The notes under the pieces were generated by a model that had not been told where the DNA came from, searched no databases, and saw only the letters and a program-made list of their open reading frames with translations. From assembly GCA_049273855.1 (NCBI GenBank), contig JBASRN010000012.1, positions 13,802 through 77,801 of the forward strand: a stretch of 64,000 nucleotides of DNA, given 5' to 3'. Positions 51,948 to 61,180 of the stretch are shown here, in pieces; the stretch's first letter is position 1; each line of letters opens with the position of its first letter. Origin of the DNA: Onstottus_B sp049273855. GTDB lineage: Bacteria; Acidobacteriota; Blastocatellia; UBA7656. Made by a program: the position numbers and the translations under genes.

Positions 51948-53335
51948 CACTTGGAAACCGTGACCGTTCCGAGCGACTTCAACTTGGTTTCGAGCTTGCT
52001 CGCGGGTCCGGCTATGACCAGGGCGGCAGACTGCGGCTTCAAGTAGCTTCGCGCGGCGCGCTGCACATCGGCTGGCGTGAGCGCGGCCACCCTCTCCGCG
52101 AGATTTATCAAGTAGTCCCGGCCCAGCCCATAAGTCTCGATATCGAGAATCAGCCCTGCCGCGCCGTCGTTTGCCTTAAGCCTCTCGGCCACCGCAGCGA
52201 TCAAACGGGACTTCGCCGATTCGACTCGCTCGGTGTCGGGCGTCTCAGATTGCAGGCGAACCATCGCCGTTTGCACAGAATCCAAGAGGCTCGGAAGGTC
52301 CGCCACGTTGGATTTGAGCTTCACAACCAGCGGCCCAGCGATCTGTTGGGGAGTGTGTTCGACCTCAATCGTTACGCCGGGCGTTGCGGCTGCGATCGCC
52401 GAACAAGCCTGGGTGAGCAAGTCAATCGTGATCGTAGCCGCGAAGTAATCGTCTCCGCGCCTCGAGAATCCGATCTGCGCAATCACCGCGCTTGCAAGCT
52501 GCGCGTCCGGCCGGTCCATAATCAGAACGGTCCTGGCCGAGCGGGGCGCCGGCGGACGGAATGTCGGAGCGACCTTCTCACCTTTTTTCCATGCGCCGAG
52601 CTTGCCGCGTCCGAGCCGAGTAACTTGTTCCGCTCCGGCATCGCCGGTCACAACAAGCTCGGCATTGTTCGCAAGGTAGAAACGAGAATGATAGTACAGC
52701 AGATCTTGCCTCGCGATTTGAGAAATCGATTCGGGAGTACCGCGAGCCGGCCTCCCGCAAGGGTTAGTGCCAAAAACGGATTCGACGGCCTTTTGCCGCA
52801 AGACCTCGCCATCCTCGGACAGTTCCTGTTTGACCGCCGCGATACGCATTGACTTTAGAGCATCGAGCTCCCTCTGATCGAACGCCGGTGCGATAACCAG
52901 TCGCCCCACCAGATCAAAAATCCCTTCCAGCGCATCGGAAGGCCCGCTGATCACAATATTGGTAGTATCCCAGCCAACCGAGATGTTAACGGTAAACCCC
53001 GAATGCTCGACGGTGTCGGTTACGCTCTTGGCATCGAAGCCGGGCCCTCCTTTTAGCAGCATCCCCGCAGTCAGGTCCGCCAGCCCGCCCTTCCCCGCCA
53101 GGTCAAACAAAGCTCCGCTGTTGATCCGCAGGCGTGTTGAGACGGTGCCCGTTCCCGGCTGTTCCAGAACGATTAGTTGCAGCCCATTCAAAAGTGAATC
53201 GCGCTTTACGATCGGCAACAAGAATGGCGACGCTTGCCGCTGCATTTGCCGGCGATACTCTCCCAGCGAGTGAGCAGCACCGAAAACAAGAGCGACAAGA
53301 ATGCACGCAATGCCCAACCGCAAATTAACTAGCAA
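51947..53335 (-). CDS. M16 peptidase homologue lacking the zinc site
   Basis: This 462-residue exported protein has two M16 domains (about 45-240 and 245-450). Where active pitrilysin-type enzymes carry HxxEH, the text reads GKGGLADLTAGMLLKGGPG, with no His or Glu of the zinc motif. It is therefore a non-catalytic homologue, like the beta subunit of paired M16B peptidases. The usual catalytic partner is not next to it. I prefer TTG 53335 with GGGAGG 5 nt upstream and a hydrophobic signal (LRLGIACILVALVFGA); the frame is open to 53392. Confidence 0.85.
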   Translation of the reverse strand: MLVNLRLGIACILVALVFGAAHSLGEYRRQMQRQASPFLLPIVKRDSLLNGLQLIVLEQPGTGTVSTRLRINSGALFDLAGKGGLADLTAGMLLKGGPGFDAKSVTDTVEHSGFTVNISVGWDTTNIVISGPSDALEGIFDLVGRLVIAPAFDQRELDALKSMRIAAVKQELSEDGEVLRQKAVESVFGTNPCGRPARGTPESISQIARQDLLYYHSRFYLANNAELVVTGDAGAEQVTRLGRGKLGAWKKGEKVAPTFRPPAPRSARTVLIMDRPDAQLASAVIAQIGFSRRGDDYFAATITIDLLTQACSAIAAATPGVTIEVEHTPQQIAGPLVVKLKSNVADLPSLLDSVQTAMVRLQSETPDTERVESAKSRLIAAVAERLKANDGAAGLILDIETYGLGRDYLINLAERVAALTPADVQRAARSYLKPQSAALVIAGPASKLETKLKSLGTVTVSK

Positions 53336-53539
53336 GGAACCCTCCCACTCTGGTTTAACGTCGAGTCTAACCACCGGAAAAAAGCGCGTCAACCTTTGTG
53401 TAGAGCCCCAAAAACTTTCGTGTTATACTCTGGACCGTTGCTCCCAGCCAAACAGCCGTACGGCATTCGTGGGACGCGAACGAATCGCCAGGCCTTTGCC
53501 CCTGTTCAAACAGCCACCTGCGAAACCCGGAGAGATCTA

Positions 53540-54175
53540 ATGTATTGCCCTGGCTGCTCGACTCAATCAAACGAAGGGGTGAAGTTCTGCAAAGTCTGCG
53601 GCATGAATCTGAGCACAATCACCCAGGCGCTCAGCGGAGTAGCAGTCGTTTCCGATCCCATACGTGACCGCGAGTTCAAGCGAGCCCGCAAGCAGATCAG
53701 CGACGGTATCCAGGGTTCCGCAGTCGGCGCCGCCATCCTACTCGCCGCCGCCCTTCCGTATTTCATAGTCACACCGCTCGCTTCGTGGCTGCTGGTATGG
53801 TCGCTGGGGCTGGCACTTTTCGGAATAGTAAAGCTCTTTCGTAGCATCGGCGAGATCATCGACGCCAAGGTAGGCCCTAAGCTGCTCGACCCGTCGCTAC
53901 AGCCGCGCGCGACGGGCGGGCTGAATGGCTCACAGCTCGCCTCGAGTGCGCTGGTTAGACCTAGCCAGCGGTTGGTTGAGCCTTCGGGCAAGCCTGTCGG
54001 TCAACGCTCTCACACCCAGCCGTTTGGTGTTGCAACCGAGCAGGAAACCGCCACCCCGCCGAGCCCACTCGAGAATCCCTCTCGACCAGGCACTGGCCGC
54101 ATCAATCGGGAGCTCTCGAGCCCACTCAGCAGACTCGAGGCTGGCGATGACATGGTCTCGAAACTCCGAAATTGA
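53540..54175 (+). CDS. zinc-ribbon membrane protein of unknown function
   Basis: This 211-residue protein begins with a zinc ribbon (MYCPGCSTQSNEGVKFCKVCG, the two CxxC pairs at residues 3-6 and 17-20). A linker, two TM helices (GSAVGAAILLAAALPYFIV, WLLVWSLGLALFGIVKLF) and a 90-residue disordered C-terminus rich in Ser, Pro and Arg follow. Small zinc-ribbon/TM proteins of this shape are common in Acidobacteria, with no known role. ATG 53540 has GGAGAG upstream. Confidence 0.8.
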   Translation: MYCPGCSTQSNEGVKFCKVCGMNLSTITQALSGVAVVSDPIRDREFKRARKQISDGIQGSAVGAAILLAAALPYFIVTPLASWLLVWSLGLALFGIVKLFRSIGEIIDAKVGPKLLDPSLQPRATGGLNGSQLASSALVRPSQRLVEPSGKPVGQRSHTQPFGVATEQETATPPSPLENPSRPGTGRINRELSSPLSRLEAGDDMVSKLRN

Positions 54176-54263
54176 GAATAGTCCGTAGCCCGTAGTCCCT
54201 AGCTCGTGACTCGTAGGCACAACGGACACTCCTGACTACGGACTACTGACTACGGACTAATCA
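54176..54263. repeat. inverted GTAGTCCGTAGT-type repeat
   Basis: The gap between the convergent zinc-ribbon and PotCD genes is made of AGTCCGTAGCCCGTAGTCC units (left) facing GACTACGGACTACTGACTAC units (right). They can form a long imperfect hairpin and could end both transcripts. Confidence 0.7.
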
Positions 54264-56096
54264 CTACTTCGACTTAATCTCCGTCCAAAACCGATCATAC
54301 AAACTAATCACCGGGCCCAGTTCTCTGATGAACTCACAGCGATCCAGAGCCTCGCTCGGCGGGTAAGCTGCTTCGTTCGTCAAGAGGTCGGGACGGATCA
54401 ATGCGCGTGCCGCGAGGTTGGGCGACGAGTAGCCAGTGCCGTTGGCTATGTCGGCGGCCGTTCTCGCTTCAAGCACAAAGTTGATGAACTGATGCGCAAG
54501 CTCCGTACGCCGCGACGAACGAGGGACGCACAAGTTGTCCACAAAAATCGTGCAACCCTCTTTCGGGATCACGTAGCTGATGGCCGGATTCTCAGCCATC
54601 GCTTTGGCAATCTGGCCGCTGTAACTGTGAGCTAGCCACACGTCCCCGCTCAGTAGCAACTGATCAAAGCCCCCGCTGTCGTAAGCCTTCACCAGCGGTT
54701 TCTGCTCGGACAAGAGTCTCGCCGCTTGCTCGAGCTCCGTCGGGTCGGTGCTGTTCAGTGACTTACCCATCAGTTTGAGCGCTGCTCCCAGCGTCTCGCG
54801 GACGTCGTCCAGCATCGACAGGCGATCCTTGTATCTACTGTCCCATAGCGCAGCCCAGCTCTCGATGGGCCCGTCAACCTTGTCGTTGCGGTAGGCGATT
54901 CCGGACGTGCCCCACATGTAGGCAACCGAATACTCATTCAAAGGGTCGTAAGGTTGTCCGGTGAAGCGCGGGTCGAGGTTCGAGATGTTGGAGATCAAGT
55001 CGCGGTTTAGCTCGGAGAGCAGGCCTTGATCGCGAAGCACGGTCACCATGTAGTCGCTGGGCACGACGACGTCATAACTCGCGCCGCCTGATTGGAGCCT
55101 GGCCAGCAGCGCCTCGTTGGAATCATATAGTTCGACGTTCAGCTTTGTGTCGAAGCGGCGCTCAAACTCCGCGATCACAGAGTCGGGTATATAGTTAGAC
55201 CAGATGAATACGTTCAGCTCGCCACCTTTCGCAACACTCCCCCGGCCGCCAACCGCAAACGCAATCAAGAGCCCGAGCGCACACACTAAACTCCCGATCC
55301 CCCAATGCGACCTGTGGCTCGACACCAGCCGCTCCGAAACGAAGACCAGTAGCACCGTTGCGACAAGCAACACAGTCGAGATCGCGTTTATCTCGGGCGT
55401 AACCCCGGTCTTGACCATCGAGTAAATCTTGAGCGGAAGCGTCGCGCCTCCGGGGCCGGCTACAAAGCTGGTGATCACGTAGTCATCAAGCGAGATGGTA
55501 AAGACCAGCAGAGCCGCAGACGCAATCGCGGGCAAGATTAGTGGGAGTGTGACCGTGCGGAACGTCGTGAGGGGCGTGGCTCCAAGGTCCATCGCAGCTT
55601 CTTTGAGAGTTGGGTCGAGGCTTGCGACTTTGGTTCGAACAATGAATACGACGTACGAAATCGAGAGCGCGACGTGCGCGGCGATGATAGTGCTGAGTCC
55701 GAATGCTTTTCCAACCAGGCCGAAGAAGCTTGCGGTGGCGAAACCGATGACGATCTCTGGAATGATGACAGGCAGAAAAACCAGCGTCTCAACCGCCCGC
55801 TTGAGCTTGATGCGGTGCCGCGCCAGGGCCAGCGCCGCAGCCGTGCCTATGCAGGTCGATATAAAAGTTGTTGTGAAGGCGACAAGCAGACTCGTCCGCA
55901 ACGAGGCTATCAGCTCCGTATCGCGCCACGCCAGCGCGTACCACCGCCAGCTAAAGCCGCTCCAGATCATGCTGAACCGTGAGCTGTTGAACGACAGGAT
56001 GATTAGAACAACGATTGGCGCATAGAGAAAGAGATAGACAAGCGCTGTAAACGAAGCAAGCGGTGTGAATGGCCTATTCCGGGTTCTTCCAGACAC
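54264..56096 (-). CDS. spermidine/putrescine ABC transporter PotC-PotD fusion
   Basis: This 610-residue fusion starts with a PotC-like permease at residues 1-280: six TM helices with the ATPase-contact EAA loop (EAAMDLGATPLTTFRTVTLP). After a further TM anchor (IGSLVCALGLLIAFAVGG), residues 295-608 form a PotD-like polyamine-binding protein (LNVFIWSNYIPDSVIAEFE, VVPSDYMVTVL, DEVRETLG-type region, WLAHSYSGQIAKAM). The binding protein is thus tethered to the permease. No PotA or PotB genes lie in the window. The start is GTG 56096; upstream comes a divergent histidine kinase gene. Confidence 0.9.
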   Translation of the reverse strand: MSGRTRNRPFTPLASFTALVYLFLYAPIVVLIILSFNSSRFSMIWSGFSWRWYALAWRDTELIASLRTSLLVAFTTTFISTCIGTAAALALARHRIKLKRAVETLVFLPVIIPEIVIGFATASFFGLVGKAFGLSTIIAAHVALSISYVVFIVRTKVASLDPTLKEAAMDLGATPLTTFRTVTLPLILPAIASAALLVFTISLDDYVITSFVAGPGGATLPLKIYSMVKTGVTPEINAISTVLLVATVLLVFVSERLVSSHRSHWGIGSLVCALGLLIAFAVGGRGSVAKGGELNVFIWSNYIPDSVIAEFERRFDTKLNVELYDSNEALLARLQSGGASYDVVVPSDYMVTVLRDQGLLSELNRDLISNISNLDPRFTGQPYDPLNEYSVAYMWGTSGIAYRNDKVDGPIESWAALWDSRYKDRLSMLDDVRETLGAALKLMGKSLNSTDPTELEQAARLLSEQKPLVKAYDSGGFDQLLLSGDVWLAHSYSGQIAKAMAENPAISYVIPKEGCTIFVDNLCVPRSSRRTELAHQFINFVLEARTAADIANGTGYSSPNLAARALIRPDLLTNEAAYPPSEALDRCEFIRELGPVISLYDRFWTEIKSK

Positions 56097-56371
56097 GGCG
56101 AATAATCCTCGATCCCTCTGTTGCGGTCAAGCCGAAGGGGCGAGTTGTCCGGTACACCTGGCTACCGCGCCGCAAACTCAATCCGACTGATTTGTCGTCT
56201 TGTCGGACTAAACGCGCCACGGAGGCGAGGCTTTTTCATCGCGGTGTCTTCGCCACTCATGATAAAGTTTGCCCCTCTACACTCGGCAATGTTGGAAACA
56301 TACTCCGAAATCGAAGCGCCCGGCACCTTGCTCAAACGAGAAGTGCCCACTATCGAGCTCACGTTTGCGGT

Positions 56372-59305
56372 ATGAGCCAAGCACAACAGGCGGACCATAC
56401 TAGAACCGGTTTTAGGCTCCATGAGGACGCGCTCGCACCCCTGCGAAAACCGCTCAACAAATCCAGGTATCCGACGCAGTTGGCCCTACTGATCGTCGTT
56501 GCGGTGATCTATTTTTTGGCAGCGAAGCTGGGCCTCTCGCTCGCGTTCTTACACGCCAGCGTTTCGCCGGTATGGCCGCCAACAGGAGTCGCAATAGCCG
56601 CTATCCTGTTGCTCGGTTATCGCACCGCGGCCGCAGTTTTTGTGGGGGCCCTTGTAGCGAACATGGCGACCGGGTTGCCCATTGTGACCGCGAGCGCCAT
56701 TGCCGCGGGGAATACACTTGAGGCCCTTGCTGCCGGATTCCTGATACACCGCTTCGTGGGATTCCAAAGCCCTTTCTACCGGGCGCGGGACGTTTTGAAG
56801 TTCGTACTGCTCGCCGCACTATTCAGCCCCACGGTCAGCGCTACTATTGGCAATGCGAGTTTATGCCTTGGCGGCGCCGCCGCCTGGGTCAACTTTGGGT
56901 CGTTGTGGCTGACCTGGTGGATTGGTGACGGAGTTGGCGCGCTGGTGGTAGCGCCTCTTATAATAACCTGGGTTGACAAGTCATCTGAGCACTGGCCGCC
57001 ACGGCGGCTGGCTGAAGGGCTGCTGCTGCTGACTTCAATCTCTGCAGTTTCCACAATTCTATTCCGTGAAGCGTTGCCCTCCAATCTTGTCAATCTTTCC
57101 GTCGGCCGTTTGATCATTCCTTTCCTCCTTTGGGCGGCGTTCAGGTTAGGGCCTCGCGGCGTCGCCACTGCAGTGGCCCTGTTTTCAGGCTTTGCAATAT
57201 GGGGCACAAGGATGGGATTGGGTCCGATTGCGGGCCAAAGTCCCAACGACTCGCTGTTGCTTTTACAAGTATCGGTCGCGGCGAACGGAATCACATTTCT
57301 GGTCTTGGCTGGGGTCGTTGCCGAGCGCAAGCGCGCTGAGCAGGCAGTCTTTTTCCCGGCGTCCATTGTTGAATCAACAGATGATGCAGTCATCGGGAAG
57401 ACCTTGGATGGAACCATCCTCAGTTGGAATCAAGGCGCAGAGCGACTCTATGGGTACGCCGCGGAGGAGGTGATCGGTCGGTCCATCTCGATACTGATTC
57501 CACCAGAGCGTGGTGAGGAGCTACCGCGATTACTCGAACAAATAGCGAGGGGCGAGAGCATTGATCGCTTTGAAACCGAGCGCGTAAAGAAAGACGGCCA
57601 GATGGTTCTCGTCTCTCTCACGCTATCGCAGATTAAGGATTCTGCTGGAAAAATTATTGGCGCCTCAGCGATTGCGCGGGATATTACCAGGCGCAGGAGC
57701 GCGGAGGAGGACTTGCGGCGGAGGGAGGAGCAACTGCGGCTCGCACTCGAAGCGGCCAACATGGGCGCGTGGGACTATGAAGTTCAGAGCGGAGCGGTCA
57801 GATGGTCGAGTGGCCTTGAACTGATCCACGGGATTGCGCCTGGCAGTTTCGGCGGCACTTTTGATGATTATCTGAAAGACACACACCCTGATGACCGTCA
57901 GCGCGTCGTGGCATCGCTCGCGCGCACCCTCGAACAAGGCGACGAACACGACATCGAATACCGTATTATAACGCCAGACGGCAACGTCCGCTGGGTTGAG
58001 GGCAAGGGAGTAGTCAGTCGGGATCGTAGACGCCGGCCGATTCGCATGACTGGCGTGTGCATGGACGTCACTGAACGCAAGCAGGCCGAACGGGAGCGCG
58101 AAGACCTGCTTGCGCGTGAGCAGGCGGCACGCGCTGAGGCTGAAGCAGCGAACCGCGCCAAAGATGAGTTCCTCGCCCTGGTTTCTCACGAACTCCGCAC
58201 ACCGTTGAACGCGATCGTGGGCTGGGTCGAAATACTCCTGGTTAACAGCGGGCGGGATGAGGCGCTCACTGCTCGCGCGCTTGAAGTGATAAAGCGGAAC
58301 GCAGAGCTGCAGACGCGTATCATCGGAGATATCCTGGATGTTTCGCGTATCATCACCGGCAAATTGCAGCTAGAGATGCGGCCTGTTGAACTCCCGGCCG
58401 TCATTCAATCAGCAATATCCGCCGTACAACCTGCCGCGGCTGCAAAAAATGTACACCTCCGATCAGGACTCGAACCCACTGACCCTCTGTCGGGGGACCC
58501 TCAGCGCTTGCAGCAAATCGTATGGAACCTCTTATCCAATGCAATAAAGTTTAGCTCTGCCGGTGGAGAGGTAGAGATCAGGCTGAGACAGATTGGAGCC
58601 AATGCTCAGATCACGGTCAGCGACGCAGGCGAGGGAATACCACCAGAGTTCTTGCCCCGCCTTTTTGATCGCTTTAGCCAGGCCGATAGCTCGACAACCA
58701 GAAAGTACGGAGGCCTGGGTTTGGGACTGTCGATAGTGCAGCAACTGGTGGAATTGCACGGCGGCACGGTCAAGGCCGACAGCGCCGGTAAGGAGCGGGG
58801 CGCGGTATTTACGGTGACCCTTCCCTGCGAGCCTGGGCGCACAGAATCGATTATCCAAGAGCGGGCTCCCAACGACGGAAAGAGACGCTCTGAGCGCGCC
58901 CAGGCGCTGGCTGGTCTGAGAATACTGATCGTTGACGACGATGCCGATTCGCGAGACGCGCTTGCTGCTCTACTTGTGTTGCATGCAGCAGAAGTCAGAT
59001 CTGCTGCGACGGTTCGCTCGGCGCTCGACGTACTCACCGAGTGGCAACCGCATGTCCTGGTCTCCGACATAGGGATGCCGGATGAGGATGGCTACGATCT
59101 GATCAGAGAGGTGAGGGCTCGGGCACCCGGAGACGGCGGACCCATTCCGGCAATAGCTCTGACAGGATTCGCGGCGATGGAAGAGAGCGAGCGCGCGCTG
59201 GCGGCCGGATATCAGATTCATCTTGGGAAGCCGGTCGAGGCCAACCAGTTGGTGAAAGTCATCGCGAGCCTCGCCGTGCAAAACGGGAAAGACGCTGTCA
59301 CCTAG
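56372..59305 (+). CDS. MASE1 hybrid sensor histidine kinase
   Basis: This 977-residue protein has an N-terminal MASE1 membrane sensor (about residues 30-330, eight or so helices; VSPVWPPTGVAIAAILLLGY is the diagnostic start). Two PAS domains (about 335-450 and 460-575) follow, then a HisKA domain with H606 in LVSHELRTPLNAI, an HATPase (about 715-825; NLLSNAIKFS, GLGLGLSIV) and a C-terminal receiver with D899 in LVSDIGMPDEDG. It phosphorelays in response to an unknown signal. ATG 56372 is the first in-frame Met that gives a normal N-terminus. The stop TAG overlaps the stop of the next minus-strand ORF. Confidence 0.92.
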   Translation: MSQAQQADHTRTGFRLHEDALAPLRKPLNKSRYPTQLALLIVVAVIYFLAAKLGLSLAFLHASVSPVWPPTGVAIAAILLLGYRTAAAVFVGALVANMATGLPIVTASAIAAGNTLEALAAGFLIHRFVGFQSPFYRARDVLKFVLLAALFSPTVSATIGNASLCLGGAAAWVNFGSLWLTWWIGDGVGALVVAPLIITWVDKSSEHWPPRRLAEGLLLLTSISAVSTILFREALPSNLVNLSVGRLIIPFLLWAAFRLGPRGVATAVALFSGFAIWGTRMGLGPIAGQSPNDSLLLLQVSVAANGITFLVLAGVVAERKRAEQAVFFPASIVESTDDAVIGKTLDGTILSWNQGAERLYGYAAEEVIGRSISILIPPERGEELPRLLEQIARGESIDRFETERVKKDGQMVLVSLTLSQIKDSAGKIIGASAIARDITRRRSAEEDLRRREEQLRLALEAANMGAWDYEVQSGAVRWSSGLELIHGIAPGSFGGTFDDYLKDTHPDDRQRVVASLARTLEQGDEHDIEYRIITPDGNVRWVEGKGVVSRDRRRRPIRMTGVCMDVTERKQAEREREDLLAREQAARAEAEAANRAKDEFLALVSHELRTPLNAIVGWVEILLVNSGRDEALTARALEVIKRNAELQTRIIGDILDVSRIITGKLQLEMRPVELPAVIQSAISAVQPAAAAKNVHLRSGLEPTDPLSGDPQRLQQIVWNLLSNAIKFSSAGGEVEIRLRQIGANAQITVSDAGEGIPPEFLPRLFDRFSQADSSTTRKYGGLGLGLSIVQQLVELHGGTVKADSAGKERGAVFTVTLPCEPGRTESIIQERAPNDGKRRSERAQALAGLRILIVDDDADSRDALAALLVLHAAEVRSAATVRSALDVLTEWQPHVLVSDIGMPDEDGYDLIREVRARAPGDGGPIPAIALTGFAAMEESERALAAGYQIHLGKPVEANQLVKVIASLAVQNGKDAVT

Positions 59306-60096
59306 TCTGAGTCGTCGCCCATAATCTTTCCTGTTCTCTTGAAATAGTCATAGAACTCCCGCAGCTTATCGTGACGACGAGTGATTTGGTACTTCTCACC
59401 TGGAGCACTGCTAAGAGCTGTTTGGAATGAATAGAGCTGCTTATTCTTCCTCTCAATACCCGCCCGAACCTCCTCCCTTAAGCGTTGCCATGACTTGAAC
59501 ACGAATGTGACAAAAGTTTTTTGTTGCTTGCCGTCAAGTGCGCCCTGGTTCGTAACCAACTCCTCAAAGAATAAGTAAGTATATCGAGAGGATGTATGAG
59601 CGATTCGTGAGCTGCTTTACCCGCTCCCCAAAACACTCCCAGAGTTGATCCAGCACGCTAACAATTGTTTTGTTCCCTTTCCTTAAACATCTCCAAGTCC
59701 GTGGCCTGCCGGTGGTCATACTCCTGGAAGAAATCGCGAAGATCTTCCCAACGCGTTCGCGTAAACGTTCCGAGTTTCTTCCTCGCGAAAGAGTTAATCG
59801 CTATCTGTGCGCACAACGTCTCTTTGGCGAAGCGCCGTTTTGGAATACCCAGTTTCTTGATAAAAGGGTGCTTCACCAGCCTCTTGAATACCAGGTCTTT
59901 CAATTGGCCGGAAGCCGCATTGAGTCTTTCACCGGTATAGTTTTGGGATGTCGATGTCCCTAAAGATTGTATCAATCAACTTAGCCTTCATCTCGCGCGA
60001 CCAAAGTTGCTTCTCTCGCTGATATTCCGGAAAGACTATGCGCGTTCGTTCTCTGTGTAATTTCGGAACCGACCAGTCTTGTACTTTTCTTTTCAT
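59302..60096 (-). pseudogene. decayed DUF262 (GmrS-like) protein gene
   Basis: From ATG 60096 one frame reads the DUF262 start (RIVFPEYQREKQLWSREMKA, then KLIDTIFRDIDIPKLY) and stops at 59929. The middle of the family is missing. A second frame from about 59975 gives a DUF262-like C-terminal part (FIKKLGIPKRRFAKETLCAQ, ARKKLGTFTRTRWEDLRDFF) and stops at 59658. A third frame (TIVSVLDQLWECFGERVKQL) continues and shifts again near 59577 into FEELVTNQGALDGKQQK, ending at 59302. At least three frameshifts and one deletion show a dead gene. Related intact proteins belong to GmrSD-type modification-dependent restriction. Confidence 0.8.
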
Positions 60097-60097
60097 T

Positions 60098-60322
60098 TCA
60101 TTTCTCCGCAATTTCCTTCATTCTCGAAACCAAGGTGTCAGCGCCAAAATGATCTTCCCTTTGATGGAAATTGATCTTCTCTCTCAACCAGAAGAAAAAC
60201 GGATTTGTTAGGTATGAGTCAGGAGGAGGGTCCTGGTCCTCATAGTTCTTAAACTCGGCAAAATGCCCGTCTGACAGGGGAAACTGGAAGAAACCGGTAT
60301 ATTTGACACCCTTGAGAGTCAC
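60098..60322 (-). CDS. small hypothetical protein in operon with the DUF262 relic
   Basis: This 74-residue polar protein is rich in Phe and acidic residues (GFFQFPLSDGHFAEFKNYE, then PPPDSYLTNPFFFWLREKI). It ends AEK-stop one base before the ATG of the DUF262 relic, so the two genes formed one unit. I recognise no family. It may be a fragment of a longer upstream gene, now replaced by tolQ on the opposite strand, or a companion of the DUF262 protein. Confidence 0.5.
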   Translation of the reverse strand: MTLKGVKYTGFFQFPLSDGHFAEFKNYEDQDPPPDSYLTNPFFFWLREKINFHQREDHFGADTLVSRMKEIAEK

Positions 60323-60367
60323 CCTCTAGAATTCAGCTTGCAGGGAACAACCTCAGGAGAACCAGGA

Positions 60368-61087
60368 TTGAGCATACCTGTTGGGCTCACGCTCTCTTTT
60401 ATCCAAACTGCAGAAACTCGAAGCGCCACTCTCCTCGATCTGCTATTGCGTTCCAGCCCCCTCGCAAAGGCTGTGCTGATCATATTGATAATTTTCTCGA
60501 TCTATTCGTGGTCGATCATAATCTCGAAGTGGTTCTGGCTGCGAAAGGCCGAACGAGAAACGAACGGCTTTCTCTCACGCTTTGCGCGCGGGGGAAAGCT
60601 ATCGGACTTCTACCAGGCGGCGGACGCTGACGGCGGCAGCCCGTTGGTTCGCGTGTTCGTCGCGGGCTACGATGAGATCAGCAATCAAATAGGTGAAGCA
60701 GGAGGCCGGGTTCGAAACCTGGAAGCCCTCGGCCGTGTGCTTCAATCGGCGACAATCTCCGAAGTCTCGCAGATGGAGCGGCGATTGAGCTGGCTCGCCA
60801 CAACTGCTAACGCCTCTCCGTTCATCGGGTTGTTTGGCACGGTTGTCGGCATCATCATTGCCTTTCAAGGACTGAGTTCAGCGGCGGGGTCTTCGATTCA
60901 AGCGGTCGCTCCGGGAATCGCCGAAGCCTTGATTGCTACGGCAGCGGGGATCGCGGCGGCGGTGCCGGCAGCGATCTTTTATAACTATTTCCTGAATCGG
61001 ATCAAGGCGCTGACAGCTACGATCGATCGATTTTGTCTCGAGCTGTTAAACCTTGTTGAGCGGCATTACATCAAAGCGGATGTGTAG
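60368..61087 (+). CDS. tolQ: TolQ/ExbB proton channel protein
   Basis: This 239-residue MotA/TolQ/ExbB protein has a first TM (KAVLIILIIFSIYSWSIIIS) and two more in the GTVVGIIIAFQGLS and AEALIATAAGIAAAVPAAIFY region, which carries the proton-path residues. With TolR it powers the Tol-Pal system that links the outer membrane to the septum. TTG 60368 has AGGAG upstream; TTG 60338 is an alternative. It is the first gene of tolQRAB. Confidence 0.92.
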   Translation: MSIPVGLTLSFIQTAETRSATLLDLLLRSSPLAKAVLIILIIFSIYSWSIIISKWFWLRKAERETNGFLSRFARGGKLSDFYQAADADGGSPLVRVFVAGYDEISNQIGEAGGRVRNLEALGRVLQSATISEVSQMERRLSWLATTANASPFIGLFGTVVGIIIAFQGLSSAAGSSIQAVAPGIAEALIATAAGIAAAVPAAIFYNYFLNRIKALTATIDRFCLELLNLVERHYIKADV

Positions 61088-61180
61088 GGGTGATGAGTGA
61101 TGCGTGATTCGTGAGAGTGCGGAGAGACCTGGCACTCCGCCGAATCACGGATCACCCGTCACGGATCACGGATCAACCCG
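61088..61180. repeat. inverted GTGATTCGTGA / TCACGGATCAC repeats
   Basis: The 93-nt gap between tolQ and tolR contains GTGATGAGTGATGCGTGATTCGTG-like units on the left and repeated TCACGGATCAC units on the right, which can pair into a long hairpin. The tolR ATG follows directly. This is an unusual spacer inside an operon. Confidence 0.7.

Noticed and set aside
55495..56025. 176-codon plus-strand frame opposite the PotC part
   Set aside because: Antisense of a clear permease. No ribosome site or family.
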